55,732 bases of DNA from a virus. The position numbers were made by a program, and so were the translations under genes. Of this stretch, positions 36,601-42,471 are shown in pieces; position 1 is the stretch's first letter, and every line of letters begins with the position of its first letter. The stretch covers positions 1 to 55,732 of the IMG/VR virus record IMGVR_UViG_3300021959_000051, one strand, 5' to 3'. The notes beneath the pieces were generated by a model. It worked only from the letters and a program-made list of their open reading frames with translations, was not told the origin of the DNA and ran no database searches.

Positions 36601-36670
36601 AATCAAGATCACTAGTCCCAGGAGCATTACTCGAAACGGAGGACTTCTTTAGTTTAATCGTAGCTGTCAT
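30614..36670 (-). CDS. Giant repeat fibre 2 (2018 residues) with C-terminal S74 autocleaving chaperone
   Basis: Large trimeric-fibre protein. The N-terminus (MTATIKLKKSSVSSNAPGTS, GELAINYADGNLYYKN) is a common phage fibre-attachment motif. A 14-residue YadA-like array (about 105-245) is followed by three 17-residue arrays (about 300-815, 865-1270, 1320-1895) separated by LVLAAAS linkers. Residues 1928-2018 are an intramolecular chaperone of the peptidase S74 type: TSDVTLKENI gives Ser1930 and Lys1935, the i,i+5 dyad of the endosialidase family, then SYGVIAQELEQLIPEAV and a coiled coil. Autocleavage before Ser1930 should release the chaperone. Also Cys-rich. AAGGAT ribosome site. Confidence 0.92.
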   Translation of the reverse strand: MTATIKLKKSSVSSNAPGTSDLDYGELAINYADGNLYYKNSSNVIKSFADSDNVQTQINAAITAAGSYNDASVNTHLNQSTAASGEVLSWNGSDYDWVSAEPALYRDNPSSATTPLASGANAVAIGDSAVASNLDALAIGSGAVASASNSIAIGHISIANTESATALGYNSEARNTYATALGRGAYASGFGSTSVGHSTVAAGTSSVALGRSASASHTASTAIGYNATTTTSNQVVIGDATATVRISETYDLPTSDGTNGQVLTTNGSGVTSFADAGGGATNIDGLSDGKSPDASSIGLGSSALANDDGSSNSNTAVGKCSMYANTCGMFNAAFGANSLHSNTIGECNTAVGYCAMKDTTTGVQNTAVGTHALHGNTTGTHNTVIGNEAMCDAITARFNVAVGTGAMKLNAGGQCNTIIGYSAANGGTAGTGNVAVGLSAGKYVSGSNNTIVGKEAAFNIRNINNIVAVGHRALFSNRTGTNNTAVGSYALHTSTTGNYNTAVGMCSMYANTGADYNTSVGYQSLCSNTTGERNTALGACALQLNTIGKCNVAVGSYALRKNTTGCQNIAIGDAALYGNTTGRFNTAVGGSALQTGTGGQSNTAIGYKALYDTTTGSYNTAVGDTSLTNITTGGMNTALGWQSAISTTTGCNNVAVGVYGLHQNSGGSRTTAVGYRAACKQTTGNDNTAVGHQALMGNCICTGNVAIGKDALKTHTSPLENVAIGLCAMGVGNSNYTSCNVAIGPYTLKTVGNGDVNVAVGALAGCAITSGGNNALLGYKAGCTLTTGANNIVLGKDAQATSSTTSNEITLGSTAHTVFRLPGLQAGASSGHVMCYNGTSLVLAAASSGGASNIDGLSDGKSPDVSSLGLGTNALANDDGTTNCNVAIGHSALNSSVTGTNNVVAGHSALCSISTGTHNVVLGHNAGCKLSGSNGSNYNVILGSGAMGASCGAGISHVAIGYYALHKIGSYASNSVHNNNIAIGMYSMLNTTTGYGSMAVGHGTLRNNTTGQRNTAIGMYGSRNNTIGTDNVAVGYNAGCANTTGNYNTSVGSFALKNSVTGHENVAVGTNALLFTTHGSCNTALGTFAMQANTTGCFNTAVGSSALVSNTTGSCNTAVGFKSLQLITVGKRNTALGHCSLNSNQANYGTAVGYNALKSNVCGARNTAVGDTALSANTTGWLNVAVGMQTLGANITGSCNTAVGYGSLRQSKCQLNTGFGYATLCVVTTGRCNTAVGAEAGRTISSGCNNLTLGYNAQATSATTSNEITLGDANITAFRIPGLQSGASSGHIMCYNGTSLVLAAASSGGGASAVDDLSDGVTHGTHTIGLGSNALANDDGTNNENTALGECALYTNTTGAGNVAVGQWAMRNLNGASYSTAVGRKSQAAVTTSYGMNTSVGWLSLANATTGAYNVAIGSGALVDNIGGNGNTAVGHYAGYNICGNYNTALGTSTLNNSITAAGNTAVGYQSMYFNTTGGYNTAVGYYSLRANTVGLDNVAVGRNALCANTDGKDNVAVGACTLQLGVGTLNKQNTAVGSCAMRSNITGCSNVAVGTRALELNTSGHSNVAVGVYSLLSNTTGIRNIAIGMSALESNAQGYGNISIGYEANKCGTNTRYQVSIGCQAGYNSTNTAPSTTIGTQAACRVTTGYGNSTLGQYNRLGTTTKYGVAIGWQAHEGNQPGSQNIAIGHRAMRCGSSGNLNIAIGSSTLDALTTGTSNIAVGGGALGSVTTGVGGIAIGTDALGAITDYPVQNASIAIGTCALRNQSRYGQCNTAIGYLAGCGLSAGDNNIFVGVNAGKAGTGNGSNNVAVGVSAMYNATYQRQSTAVGNFALNMSTSGCCNTAVGRFALYNTTTGLNNTSLGTNAGCTLTTGSNIIALGYNAQPSSATVSNEITLGDANITAMRIPALSYSINSGGQVSAVDFNATSDVTLKENIETIDDGLDIVNSINPVSFTWKKDGKKSYGVIAQELEQLIPEAVSTNIEGKKVVNYSQIIAFLVQAVQDQQHQINELKSKI
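30986..36358. repeat. Coding repeat arrays in giant fibre 2
   Basis: About 42-base (14-residue) units at roughly 35936-36358, then 51-base (17-residue) units at about 34226-35773, 32861-34078 and 30986-32713, separated by linkers near 35830, 34120 and 32750. The order (14-residue array first) is the reverse of giant fibre 1, where the 14-residue array is last. Boundaries are estimates. Confidence 0.83.
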
Positions 36671-36729
36671 TTTAGATCCTTAAAAAAGGTGAGTTAAAGT
36701 CCAGGTATAAAAATACCCAGACTGTTTTA

Positions 36730-38172
36730 TTAGAATGTGCCGCCGTCAACTACAGCAAGAGATACTGCGCCAGAGGATACACTGAACTCAGTAGCATTAA
36801 AAGAAGCAACACCTTTGTTAGATGATGTAGCAAGCTCGGCCGCGACTGTCATTTGATTTGAGCCATCAACGTAAGTAAGATCAATACCTTCACCTGCTAA
36901 GAAGAAGTTAGTGGTCAAATGATCTTCAATGGCTTCCATAATTTTTACATCGTTAAATGTAATTGTGTTAGCATCGTTGATACCAGCTTCAATATTAACG
37001 CCGTAGTTAAAGTCCCAAGCTGTATTTGAGTTATCCCATATAATAGTTGGTTTAGTACCTGAGAATTGAGCTCCACCTACTGTAATACCAGCACCATCTG
37101 CTGCAGCTCCACCAGTAGCAGAATCAGCAAGTACAAGATTTAGGTCATTAACAGACATCGTAGTTGAGTTAATGATTGTCTGAGTACCTTGAACCTGAAG
37201 GTTACCACGAACAATTAAATTACCACCATCTGAATCTTCCGGAGCTGGATCGATGTATAGAGTATTTGATCCATCAGTAGAGCTTAGAGTGTTGCCATTT
37301 AACTTTAAGTTATCTACTGTAAGAGATGTTAGTCCTAGAACGTCACCATCTAGATCAACAGTAATAGTCTGACCAGAAGCAGCTGCAGTTAGGTTAGTAC
37401 CACCTGAAACTGTAAGAGATTGAGAGGCAAGCGCTACTGATCCAGATCCAGAGTTACCAGCTGTACTCAAAGTAGTCGTAATTGAAGCTGTTGAAGCAGA
37501 AGTCAATCGACCTTGTGCATCAACTGTAATAACTGGAATAGCAGTTGTACTACCATATGACCCAGCAGTTACCGCGGTATTGTCTAGGTTAAAAGTAGCA
37601 GTATTTGATGTAACAGCAGAGGTTATTCCAGTACCGCCAGCTAATGTAAGAGTTTCAGTAGCCGTTTCAATATTAGTCGTGCCAGTATCACCAGCAACAT
37701 CTAGATCGTTGTTAGCAGCAATAGTTGTATCAACATAAGCTTTTGTAGCAGCGTCTTGAGCACCTGAAGGATCAGTAACATTTATAATACGAGATGTACT
37801 AACATTAACTACACCTGTACCGTTAGGGTCCAGAATAACATTGCCGTTTGTGTCTGTTGAGCTAATAGTATTACCATTAATTGTAATATTATCAACATTA
37901 AGTACATCTATCTTGCTTGAAGCATCTACTAGTAGTGCAGAAGAAGCTGTAAGAGTACCAGGAGTATGATCGAGTAGATTAGCAAAATACTCACCACCAA
38001 TTGATACAATCGATGTTGCAACTCCGTTGCCGTCATCTCCTTTACCGAAGAATAGTCTATCTCCGAGATTTGCGCTAGTACCTGTACCAGCTGAGTATGC
38101 TATTTCACCAGTGGCGAGGGACGATGGAGCCGCGACACCTGTGGATCTTTTTATTCTTATTGTAGCGGCCAT
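36730..38172 (-). CDS. Structural fibre-type protein (480 residues)
   Basis: Ser/Thr/Asn/Gly-rich beta protein. Its start MAATIRIKRSTGVAAPSSLA and TGEIAYSAG resembles the attachment N-terminus of giant fibre 2. It contains beta-repeat phrases such as LTVDNLKLNGNTLSSTDGSN, GNLIVRGNLQVQGTQTIINS and VNDLNLVLADSATGGAAADG, typical of marine phage fibre/baseplate proteins, and ends AVVDGGTF. It begins at a TAATG junction with the 75-residue ORF. Probably a virion structural protein of the fibre base; no enzymatic features. Confidence 0.75.
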   Translation of the reverse strand: MAATIRIKRSTGVAAPSSLATGEIAYSAGTGTSANLGDRLFFGKGDDGNGVATSIVSIGGEYFANLLDHTPGTLTASSALLVDASSKIDVLNVDNITINGNTISSTDTNGNVILDPNGTGVVNVSTSRIINVTDPSGAQDAATKAYVDTTIAANNDLDVAGDTGTTNIETATETLTLAGGTGITSAVTSNTATFNLDNTAVTAGSYGSTTAIPVITVDAQGRLTSASTASITTTLSTAGNSGSGSVALASQSLTVSGGTNLTAAASGQTITVDLDGDVLGLTSLTVDNLKLNGNTLSSTDGSNTLYIDPAPEDSDGGNLIVRGNLQVQGTQTIINSTTMSVNDLNLVLADSATGGAAADGAGITVGGAQFSGTKPTIIWDNSNTAWDFNYGVNIEAGINDANTITFNDVKIMEAIEDHLTTNFFLAGEGIDLTYVDGSNQMTVAAELATSSNKGVASFNATEFSVSSGAVSLAVVDGGTF

Positions 38173-38399
38173 TAGAAGCTACCTCCATTTACGTTTTGTT
38201 GTTCTAAATCTAAAGTAGCTTCCCAAAGTGAATTAGATGCATTGTATACTAGTACACTACCGTTTACCTTTGCTGATGTATTAATACCAGTTAATTGATT
38301 AATATTTGAGGTTGCCTCTGTAACATTGCGCACCGGAGTACCAACAACTATTTTTTTTATTAAAGTTGTATTACCAGGAGAGACTGTAATTGATGACAT
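38172..38399 (-). CDS. Small fibre-region protein with shared GGSF end
   Basis: A 75-residue protein (MSSITVSPGNTTLIKKIVVG) with VNGSVLVYNASNSLWEATLD, a phrase common in phage fibre proteins, ending NVNGGSF, like the VVDGGTF end of the next gene. It lies between a 117-residue beta protein and the 480-residue structural gene, joined to the latter by TAATG. Probably a virion protein; function unknown. Confidence 0.62.
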   Translation of the reverse strand: MSSITVSPGNTTLIKKIVVGTPVRNVTEATSNINQLTGINTSAKVNGSVLVYNASNSLWEATLDLEQQNVNGGSF

Positions 38400-38402
38400 G
38401 CT

Positions 38403-38756
38403 TTACCTCGTTACCGATGGAGTAACCTGAATTCTGCCTTCAAGTACTCTTTCAATTATTGTGTTAGAATCACTATCATTAAATGCTAACTCAACATCAT
38501 ACACATAGCGACCTGCTTTTAGGGCATCTGTTTGAGCATTTGTAAGGGAGATAGTAATTATTCCATCAGTAGCAGGACTAGCAATTACAGAGGCAAATGA
38601 AACTGTGTCGTCACTATCACTAGCATAAGTTTTTTTCAACTTTGAAGTAACGGTGTGACCGGTGAGATCCTTTTTAGATGTATCCTTGTTGATACAATGT
38701 ATCTCTAGTGCTACATCGGCACCTTGGTCGATGGTAAATTCTTCATACTGGGCCAT
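38403..38756 (-). CDS. Small beta-sandwich baseplate/fibre-type protein
   Basis: A 117-residue beta-rich protein: FTIDQGADVALEIHCINKDT, LTGHTVTSKLKKTYASDSDD, GIITISLTNAQTDALKAGRY and VYDVELAF. The alternating strands and the 'LTNAQTDALKAGRYVYDV' phrase are shared with phage BppU-N-type upper baseplate domains. It is the first gene after the late box at 38810-38817 and heads a fibre transcript. Assignment to a specific family is tentative. Confidence 0.65.
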   Translation of the reverse strand: MAQYEEFTIDQGADVALEIHCINKDTSKKDLTGHTVTSKLKKTYASDSDDTVSFASVIASPATDGIITISLTNAQTDALKAGRYVYDVELAFNDSDSNTIIERVLEGRIQVTPSVTR

Positions 38757-38809
38757 GAAATTCCTCTGATTTCTTTGTCGGACGTTGCCGCCCCTGCTCC
38801 TATTTAGGT

Positions 38810-38817
38810 TATTTATA
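38810..38817 (-). promoter_or_regulatory. T4-type late promoter for the fibre 2 region
   Basis: Exact TATAAATA on the minus strand in the 108-base gap between the radical SAM gene and the 117-residue ORF, 54 bases upstream of the ATG at 38756. It probably drives 117 aa, 75 aa, 480 aa and giant fibre 2. A T-run lies next to it; the rest of the gap has a short GC-rich patch (38781-38800) with no convincing structure. Confidence 0.8.
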
Positions 38818-38864
38818 AGAAAAAAACACTCTACAATTGAGCAGCAATAACTTTCCTTTGTATA

Positions 38865-39824
38865 TCATATTCTATATTGATCCATTGTAAATGTTGATCC
38901 AGTCAAGCGGTTATAATCAGCGTTAAAGTTAGACCAGACTAATGCTTCTGGTGCATCATATAACATATCACAGTTCTTACAATAATCTATAGAATCAAAG
39001 TCGTGCATCTCATGCGCTTTCCTTAGTTTATTGTATTCATCTCCATACCAGATTTCCTCTACAGTTTGATGTGACAGATGACCTAAAACCGCTTTACTGT
39101 CTTGTCCAAGAACCATACAACATGGAACGACAGCCCCTTCTCTTCTTCCAGTCCCTCCAGCCCTTACAATTAGATCTGGAGAGAATGGTCTACCACAACT
39201 ACGTTTCTTCTTACCTATTCTCCAATCAACGTCAAGCTGTCCTGACCAGTTATGCATTTTCCAAATTGAAGCTTTTATTCCAGGAACATGATCAATCCAA
39301 TTTCTTCTATAAGATGCTACTTCATAATTAACTCTATTGTTATCTAATATAAGATGATATGATCCTATACTTCCTCCATATTCAATTGCTGCATTAGCAT
39401 TATCCATAACATTAAAGAAAGCATCTTTGCTCATTTGTTCTTTATACAGTTTAGGGGTATATCCAGTTACCGATATACGTGCAAAGTGCATACCAGCATC
39501 AATTGTTCTTTTCATAATGTCATCCTTAAACCAAAATCCATTGGTAATAAATGACATTTTAAACCCTTTATCTGTACCTGCTTTAACAAAGTCGGGCAAC
39601 TTCTTATTCATTGTAGGTTCACCAGATCCTTCTAAGTATATTTCTTGAACTTCTGAATCTTGAAGTTGATCTAATATATTTAAGAACATCTGATAATTCA
39701 TCATTCTTTTAAATGATTTTTCTCTGCCATCATCAAAAGAATGTGGGCAAAACTGACAGCTATAGTTACACGATCCACATATCTCTATAACTGCTTTGCT
39801 TATTGGTAATTTTACCGTTGCCAT
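38865..39824 (-). CDS. Radical SAM enzyme with C-terminal SPASM/twitch-type cluster domain
   Basis: A 319-residue radical SAM protein. The CxxxCxxC SAM-cluster motif is C19-x3-C23-x2-C26 (CNYSCQFC), with the following GSGEP (67-70) and FITNG (92-96) strands of the barrel. The C-terminus holds an auxiliary-cluster pattern: C210, then G-x4-C at 230-235 (GAVVPCC), and C282-x2-C285 (YCKNCDM). Such domains occur in peptide-modifying and sugar-modifying enzymes. It is the last gene of the carbamoyltransferase operon, overlapping the GT9-like gene by 13 bases, with a clear AGGAG site. Substrate unknown. Confidence 0.92.
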   Translation of the reverse strand: MATVKLPISKAVIEICGSCNYSCQFCPHSFDDGREKSFKRMMNYQMFLNILDQLQDSEVQEIYLEGSGEPTMNKKLPDFVKAGTDKGFKMSFITNGFWFKDDIMKRTIDAGMHFARISVTGYTPKLYKEQMSKDAFFNVMDNANAAIEYGGSIGSYHLILDNNRVNYEVASYRRNWIDHVPGIKASIWKMHNWSGQLDVDWRIGKKKRSCGRPFSPDLIVRAGGTGRREGAVVPCCMVLGQDSKAVLGHLSHQTVEEIWYGDEYNKLRKAHEMHDFDSIDYCKNCDMLYDAPEALVWSNFNADYNRLTGSTFTMDQYRI

Positions 39825-40330
39825 ATCTGTACTCCTGGTTTATCATAAAGACGTGCAATATGATACCAAGATGTATCAGACCCCACATACAACTTACATC
39901 TCTGTATTTGTCTAACTTTACTTATAACTTGTGCCGCGCTTTCAAAGTTTCTGGAATCCCCAAGATCAATTACATTCTCCATTTCAACTTCAACATCAAG
40001 AATTTTTATCTGATGATGGGGTTTATCTGATGAGAATCTTGATCCTAGTATCCAAGAAGATACAACATGTTTTTCTTGATTATCACACGGAGCAAGATAA
40101 TCTTTCATTAGATGTCTTATCTGATGATTGGTAAGTCCAGGATCAAAGTCTTCTTCTCCGTTGTCTCCAACGTAAAGAGGGTTTACATTATTAAACATAA
40201 AATTGTACACAGGCATATATTCATACACTTCATTAATCAGACCTTGTGGTAAGTAAGAAAGATCACCTTCAAAGAAAGCATCTGCATAGATAGTTCTTTT
40301 TAAATTTAACCAAACTGCTCCTTTAAACAT
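39812..40330 (-). CDS. GT9-like (glycosyltransferase-type) protein
   Basis: A 172-residue protein from the ATG at 40330 (MFKGAVWLNLKRTIYADAFF), chosen because AAAGGAA lies upstream; an in-frame ATG at 40381 would overlap the preceding gene by 59 bases. The C-terminus SAAQVISKVRQIQRCKLYVG and VGSDTSWYHIARLYDKPGVQ resembles the nucleotide-sugar part of GT9/heptosyltransferase-like proteins. It lacks a full N-terminal GT-B domain, so it may be a partial or accessory transferase. It overlaps the kinase-like gene by 8 bases and the radical SAM gene by 13. Confidence 0.72.
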   Translation of the reverse strand: MFKGAVWLNLKRTIYADAFFEGDLSYLPQGLINEVYEYMPVYNFMFNNVNPLYVGDNGEEDFDPGLTNHQIRHLMKDYLAPCDNQEKHVVSSWILGSRFSSDKPHHQIKILDVEVEMENVIDLGDSRNFESAAQVISKVRQIQRCKLYVGSDTSWYHIARLYDKPGVQIWQR

Positions 40331-40835
40331 TTTTCCATTCCTTTTCAAAAACACTAGCTGCCTCTTGTAATGACATGTCATACAACTCTAACCACTTCAA
40401 TCCAAGCAATTCGTTCTTATACCAGTTGTATGCATCTTCTCTGGATCCTAACGTGACATAGTCATCCCAATCAATTAAGTATGGTTTGTTATCACTTGTT
40501 TGATAAATTATATTGTAGTGTTGAAGATCCCGCTTTGACCAATCATATCCTAACGAATCAATTAATGTCAAATAGTTAGATATGTTTTCATTATAACCTT
40601 TAAGGTTTACAGGTTTATGATCAATGTATCGTTGAGTGACGACATAACAATTATCTCTTGATTCTTCTGAAACAAAAAGTTCTGGTTGCGCTATCTTCAT
40701 AAGTCGTGTGGCAAACTTTACATCTTCAATGAAATCTTTAGTAAAGTAATGTTTTTCAACATAAAGATTATTTCTATTAATAATCAGATGAGATCTACCC
40801 AGTAAGTTCTCACCCTCCTCTAGTATTAATTTCAT
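40323..40835 (-). CDS. Minimal kinase-like (RIO/choline-kinase type) protein
   Basis: A 170-residue protein with the catalytic-loop motif KRDLQHYNIIYQ (101-112; Asp103, Asn108) and a following metal-binding Asp in LIDWDD (120-125; Asp122). Strand-like YVEKHYF (25-31) could hold the ATP-binding lysine. The order matches a protein-kinase-like fold of the small phosphotransferase kind (Brenner/choline-kinase type), but with a reduced N-lobe. The neighbours (GT9-like, SGNH, carbamoyltransferase) suggest a sugar or lipid-linked substrate. Whether the lobe is functional cannot be judged from sequence. Confidence 0.7.
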   Translation of the reverse strand: MKLILEEGENLLGRSHLIINRNNLYVEKHYFTKDFIEDVKFATRLMKIAQPELFVSEESRDNCYVVTQRYIDHKPVNLKGYNENISNYLTLIDSLGYDWSKRDLQHYNIIYQTSDNKPYLIDWDDYVTLGSREDAYNWYKNELLGLKWLELYDMSLQEAASVFEKEWKNV

Positions 40836-40919
40836 TCTTCATTCTCATAAATAAATGTGTGCTCCCGTTGCTCTTTCTTTTTAAAGAGAGACTTAACGCG
40901 ATATAAAAAAAACTTTATT

Positions 40920-41699
40920 CTATACTTTATATTCTTTGTAATTCTCATTAAACATCTCCGCTAATTTTATGTGTCCTTGTTTGTTTGGATGAGCATCCCC
41001 ATTGCCTACTCTCTCTTCAGCTGTAAGATTTTTATCAAAGAAATATCCCCCTAGGCTAGGTACAAACGGCCATCCAATAAGATCTATGTCATTCAAACTG
41101 TCCATAATATCAAAGTAGTCACTATTTAACAATTCGTTTGTTATTGCGTTTCTTGTTGACTTATTGAACCCAGACAACGGTTGAAGCATTTGAAACACAT
41201 GCAACTTGATTCCACGTTGTTTGCAAAGCTGTTGTAGAATGTAGATATCTCTTAATGTATCGTCAATCATTGTTTTTATTGATAGAGGAGTGTTGAAGAT
41301 AGCTTTTATTTGAGATTCTTCGTTACCAGTTAGTCTTTCGAGTGCTTGAATATCCTGCTGGCTTATCTTTGTTTCTCTTTTACCGTAAAGAGTGTCTTTA
41401 ATTTTATCAGGTGCACCATTAAATATTTGAGGATTGAACGCTCTACCTCTAATAGAAAACCTTACCCATTGACTCAATGCTATAATTATTCTACTAACAT
41501 TGGAGTTTTTTAATAATGCATCAATAGCATTTCTGATTATCAAATCGTTGCCTATCCCTGATTCCGAAACATTAATAACTTTGTCGTCAAACGATAACTG
41601 ATCAGCCCATATTTTCCATGGAGCTTGGATTGGTATTCCTGGTTCAATTAAAACTCTTAGATTGTTTTTACTAAAACTGTCACCTGATATAATTATCAT
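40920..41699 (-). CDS. SGNH/GDSL-type hydrolase, second of pair
   Basis: A 259-residue protein with ISGDSFSKNN (4-13, GDS block I), SGIGND (48-52, glycine block) and GDAHPNKQGH (234-243), the C-terminal block with Asp-x-His. These fit the SGNH hydrolase layout, probably an esterase/deacetylase on a glycan or a related acyltransferase-like activity. The final block has DxH rather than the more usual DxxH. It follows another SGNH gene with a 20-base overlap and a GAGG site, an apparent tandem duplication that has diverged. 84 bases separate it from the kinase-like gene. Confidence 0.8.
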   Translation of the reverse strand: MIIISGDSFSKNNLRVLIEPGIPIQAPWKIWADQLSFDDKVINVSESGIGNDLIIRNAIDALLKNSNVSRIIIALSQWVRFSIRGRAFNPQIFNGAPDKIKDTLYGKRETKISQQDIQALERLTGNEESQIKAIFNTPLSIKTMIDDTLRDIYILQQLCKQRGIKLHVFQMLQPLSGFNKSTRNAITNELLNSDYFDIMDSLNDIDLIGWPFVPSLGGYFFDKNLTAEERVGNGDAHPNKQGHIKLAEMFNENYKEYKV

Positions 41700-42471
41700 A
41701 ATACGCCTCGTATATTTTGTTAGCTATCATTTCGTGACCTTTATCGTTGGGGTGACTGTCTTCTGGTCCAAATGATTTATCAGTTTCCCTAATAAGATCA
41801 TCTATTGTATTGCCTCCTATTGATTTAAGTGTAGGCCAATCCACAAAGGTTTCATTGTCAATGTGATTAAAAAGATTTTCATCTAGTAAAGTTTGAACAA
41901 TCTCCTTAATAGGAGATTTATTTTTATGTTTTGAAACAATATATTCTATAGGACTAATTGCTTGAATAAAGATATGATTAATATTATTAGAGTTGCAGTA
42001 GTTTTGTATAACAAATATATTTGTCAACCAATCGTTTATTGATTTACTCATATATCTGCTCCACATGTGTTGCTTAACAATATACTCTCCTAAAGCAATT
42101 GCTGGCTCAATCATTATTTTATATCTGTTGACTTTATGAACAGAATTGTTGTAGTGCCCAATAGGATCAATGCTGATATCCTTAGTGAATCCAGTTTTGT
42201 TTATTGTAGATTCCCAGTGAGACACTCTACCAGCATTAGTCCAAGCTATGCAAACACAATCAGGATCACCATTAACAGCAATGTAATTAAAAAAATCTCT
42301 TAGTATAAAGTTGTTACTAGCACCGACATAAGCACCATTGTACAGCAGCCAATCGTCTCCTAGTTTCTTCTTTACAATTTCTGGCCAACACGTTGTTAAT
42401 CCTGTTTGATATTTTTTAGACCAATAATCCTTATCTGTAAAACTATCACCACAACAATACAATTTCTTCAA
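41680..42471 (-). CDS. SGNH/GDSL-type hydrolase, first of pair (TTG start)
   Basis: A 263-residue protein with CCGDSFTDKD (6-15), VGASNN (49-54) and EDSHPNDKGH (237-246), so blocks I, II/III and V of the SGNH fold are recognisable. The start codon is TTG at 42471, preceded by GGAG; it overlaps the stop of the carbamoyltransferase by 4 bases (TTGA). It may remove or add an acyl group on a sugar, matching the carbamoyl- and glycosyltransferases beside it. Shares the DxHPNxxGH end with its downstream neighbour but little else. Confidence 0.8.
   Translation of the reverse strand: MKKLYCCGDSFTDKDYWSKKYQTGLTTCWPEIVKKKLGDDWLLYNGAYVGASNNFILRDFFNYIAVNGDPDCVCIAWTNAGRVSHWESTINKTGFTKDISIDPIGHYNNSVHKVNRYKIMIEPAIALGEYIVKQHMWSRYMSKSINDWLTNIFVIQNYCNSNNINHIFIQAISPIEYIVSKHKNKSPIKEIVQTLLDENLFNHIDNETFVDWPTLKSIGGNTIDDLIRETDKSFGPEDSHPNDKGHEMIANKIYEAYYDNYIR

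Noticed and set aside
21720-36670. CRISPR-like periodicity
   Set aside because: Periods of about 51 and 42 bases are coding units (17 and 14 residues) with diverged copies and no unique spacers.
36704-36717. Short inverted repeat GGTAT-AAAA-ATACC in the fibre 2 upstream gap
   Set aside because: Only 5 base pairs and AT-rich; too weak to call a terminator or operator.
38818-38864. T-run with a weak CTC/GAG stem after the radical SAM gene
   Set aside because: The stem is only three base pairs, so it does not support a terminator call.
40836-40919. 84-base gap between the SGNH and kinase-like genes
   Set aside because: Holds a weak CTCTTT/AAAGAG inverted repeat and a T-rich stretch. No late box, sigma70 promoter or small ORF that I would trust.
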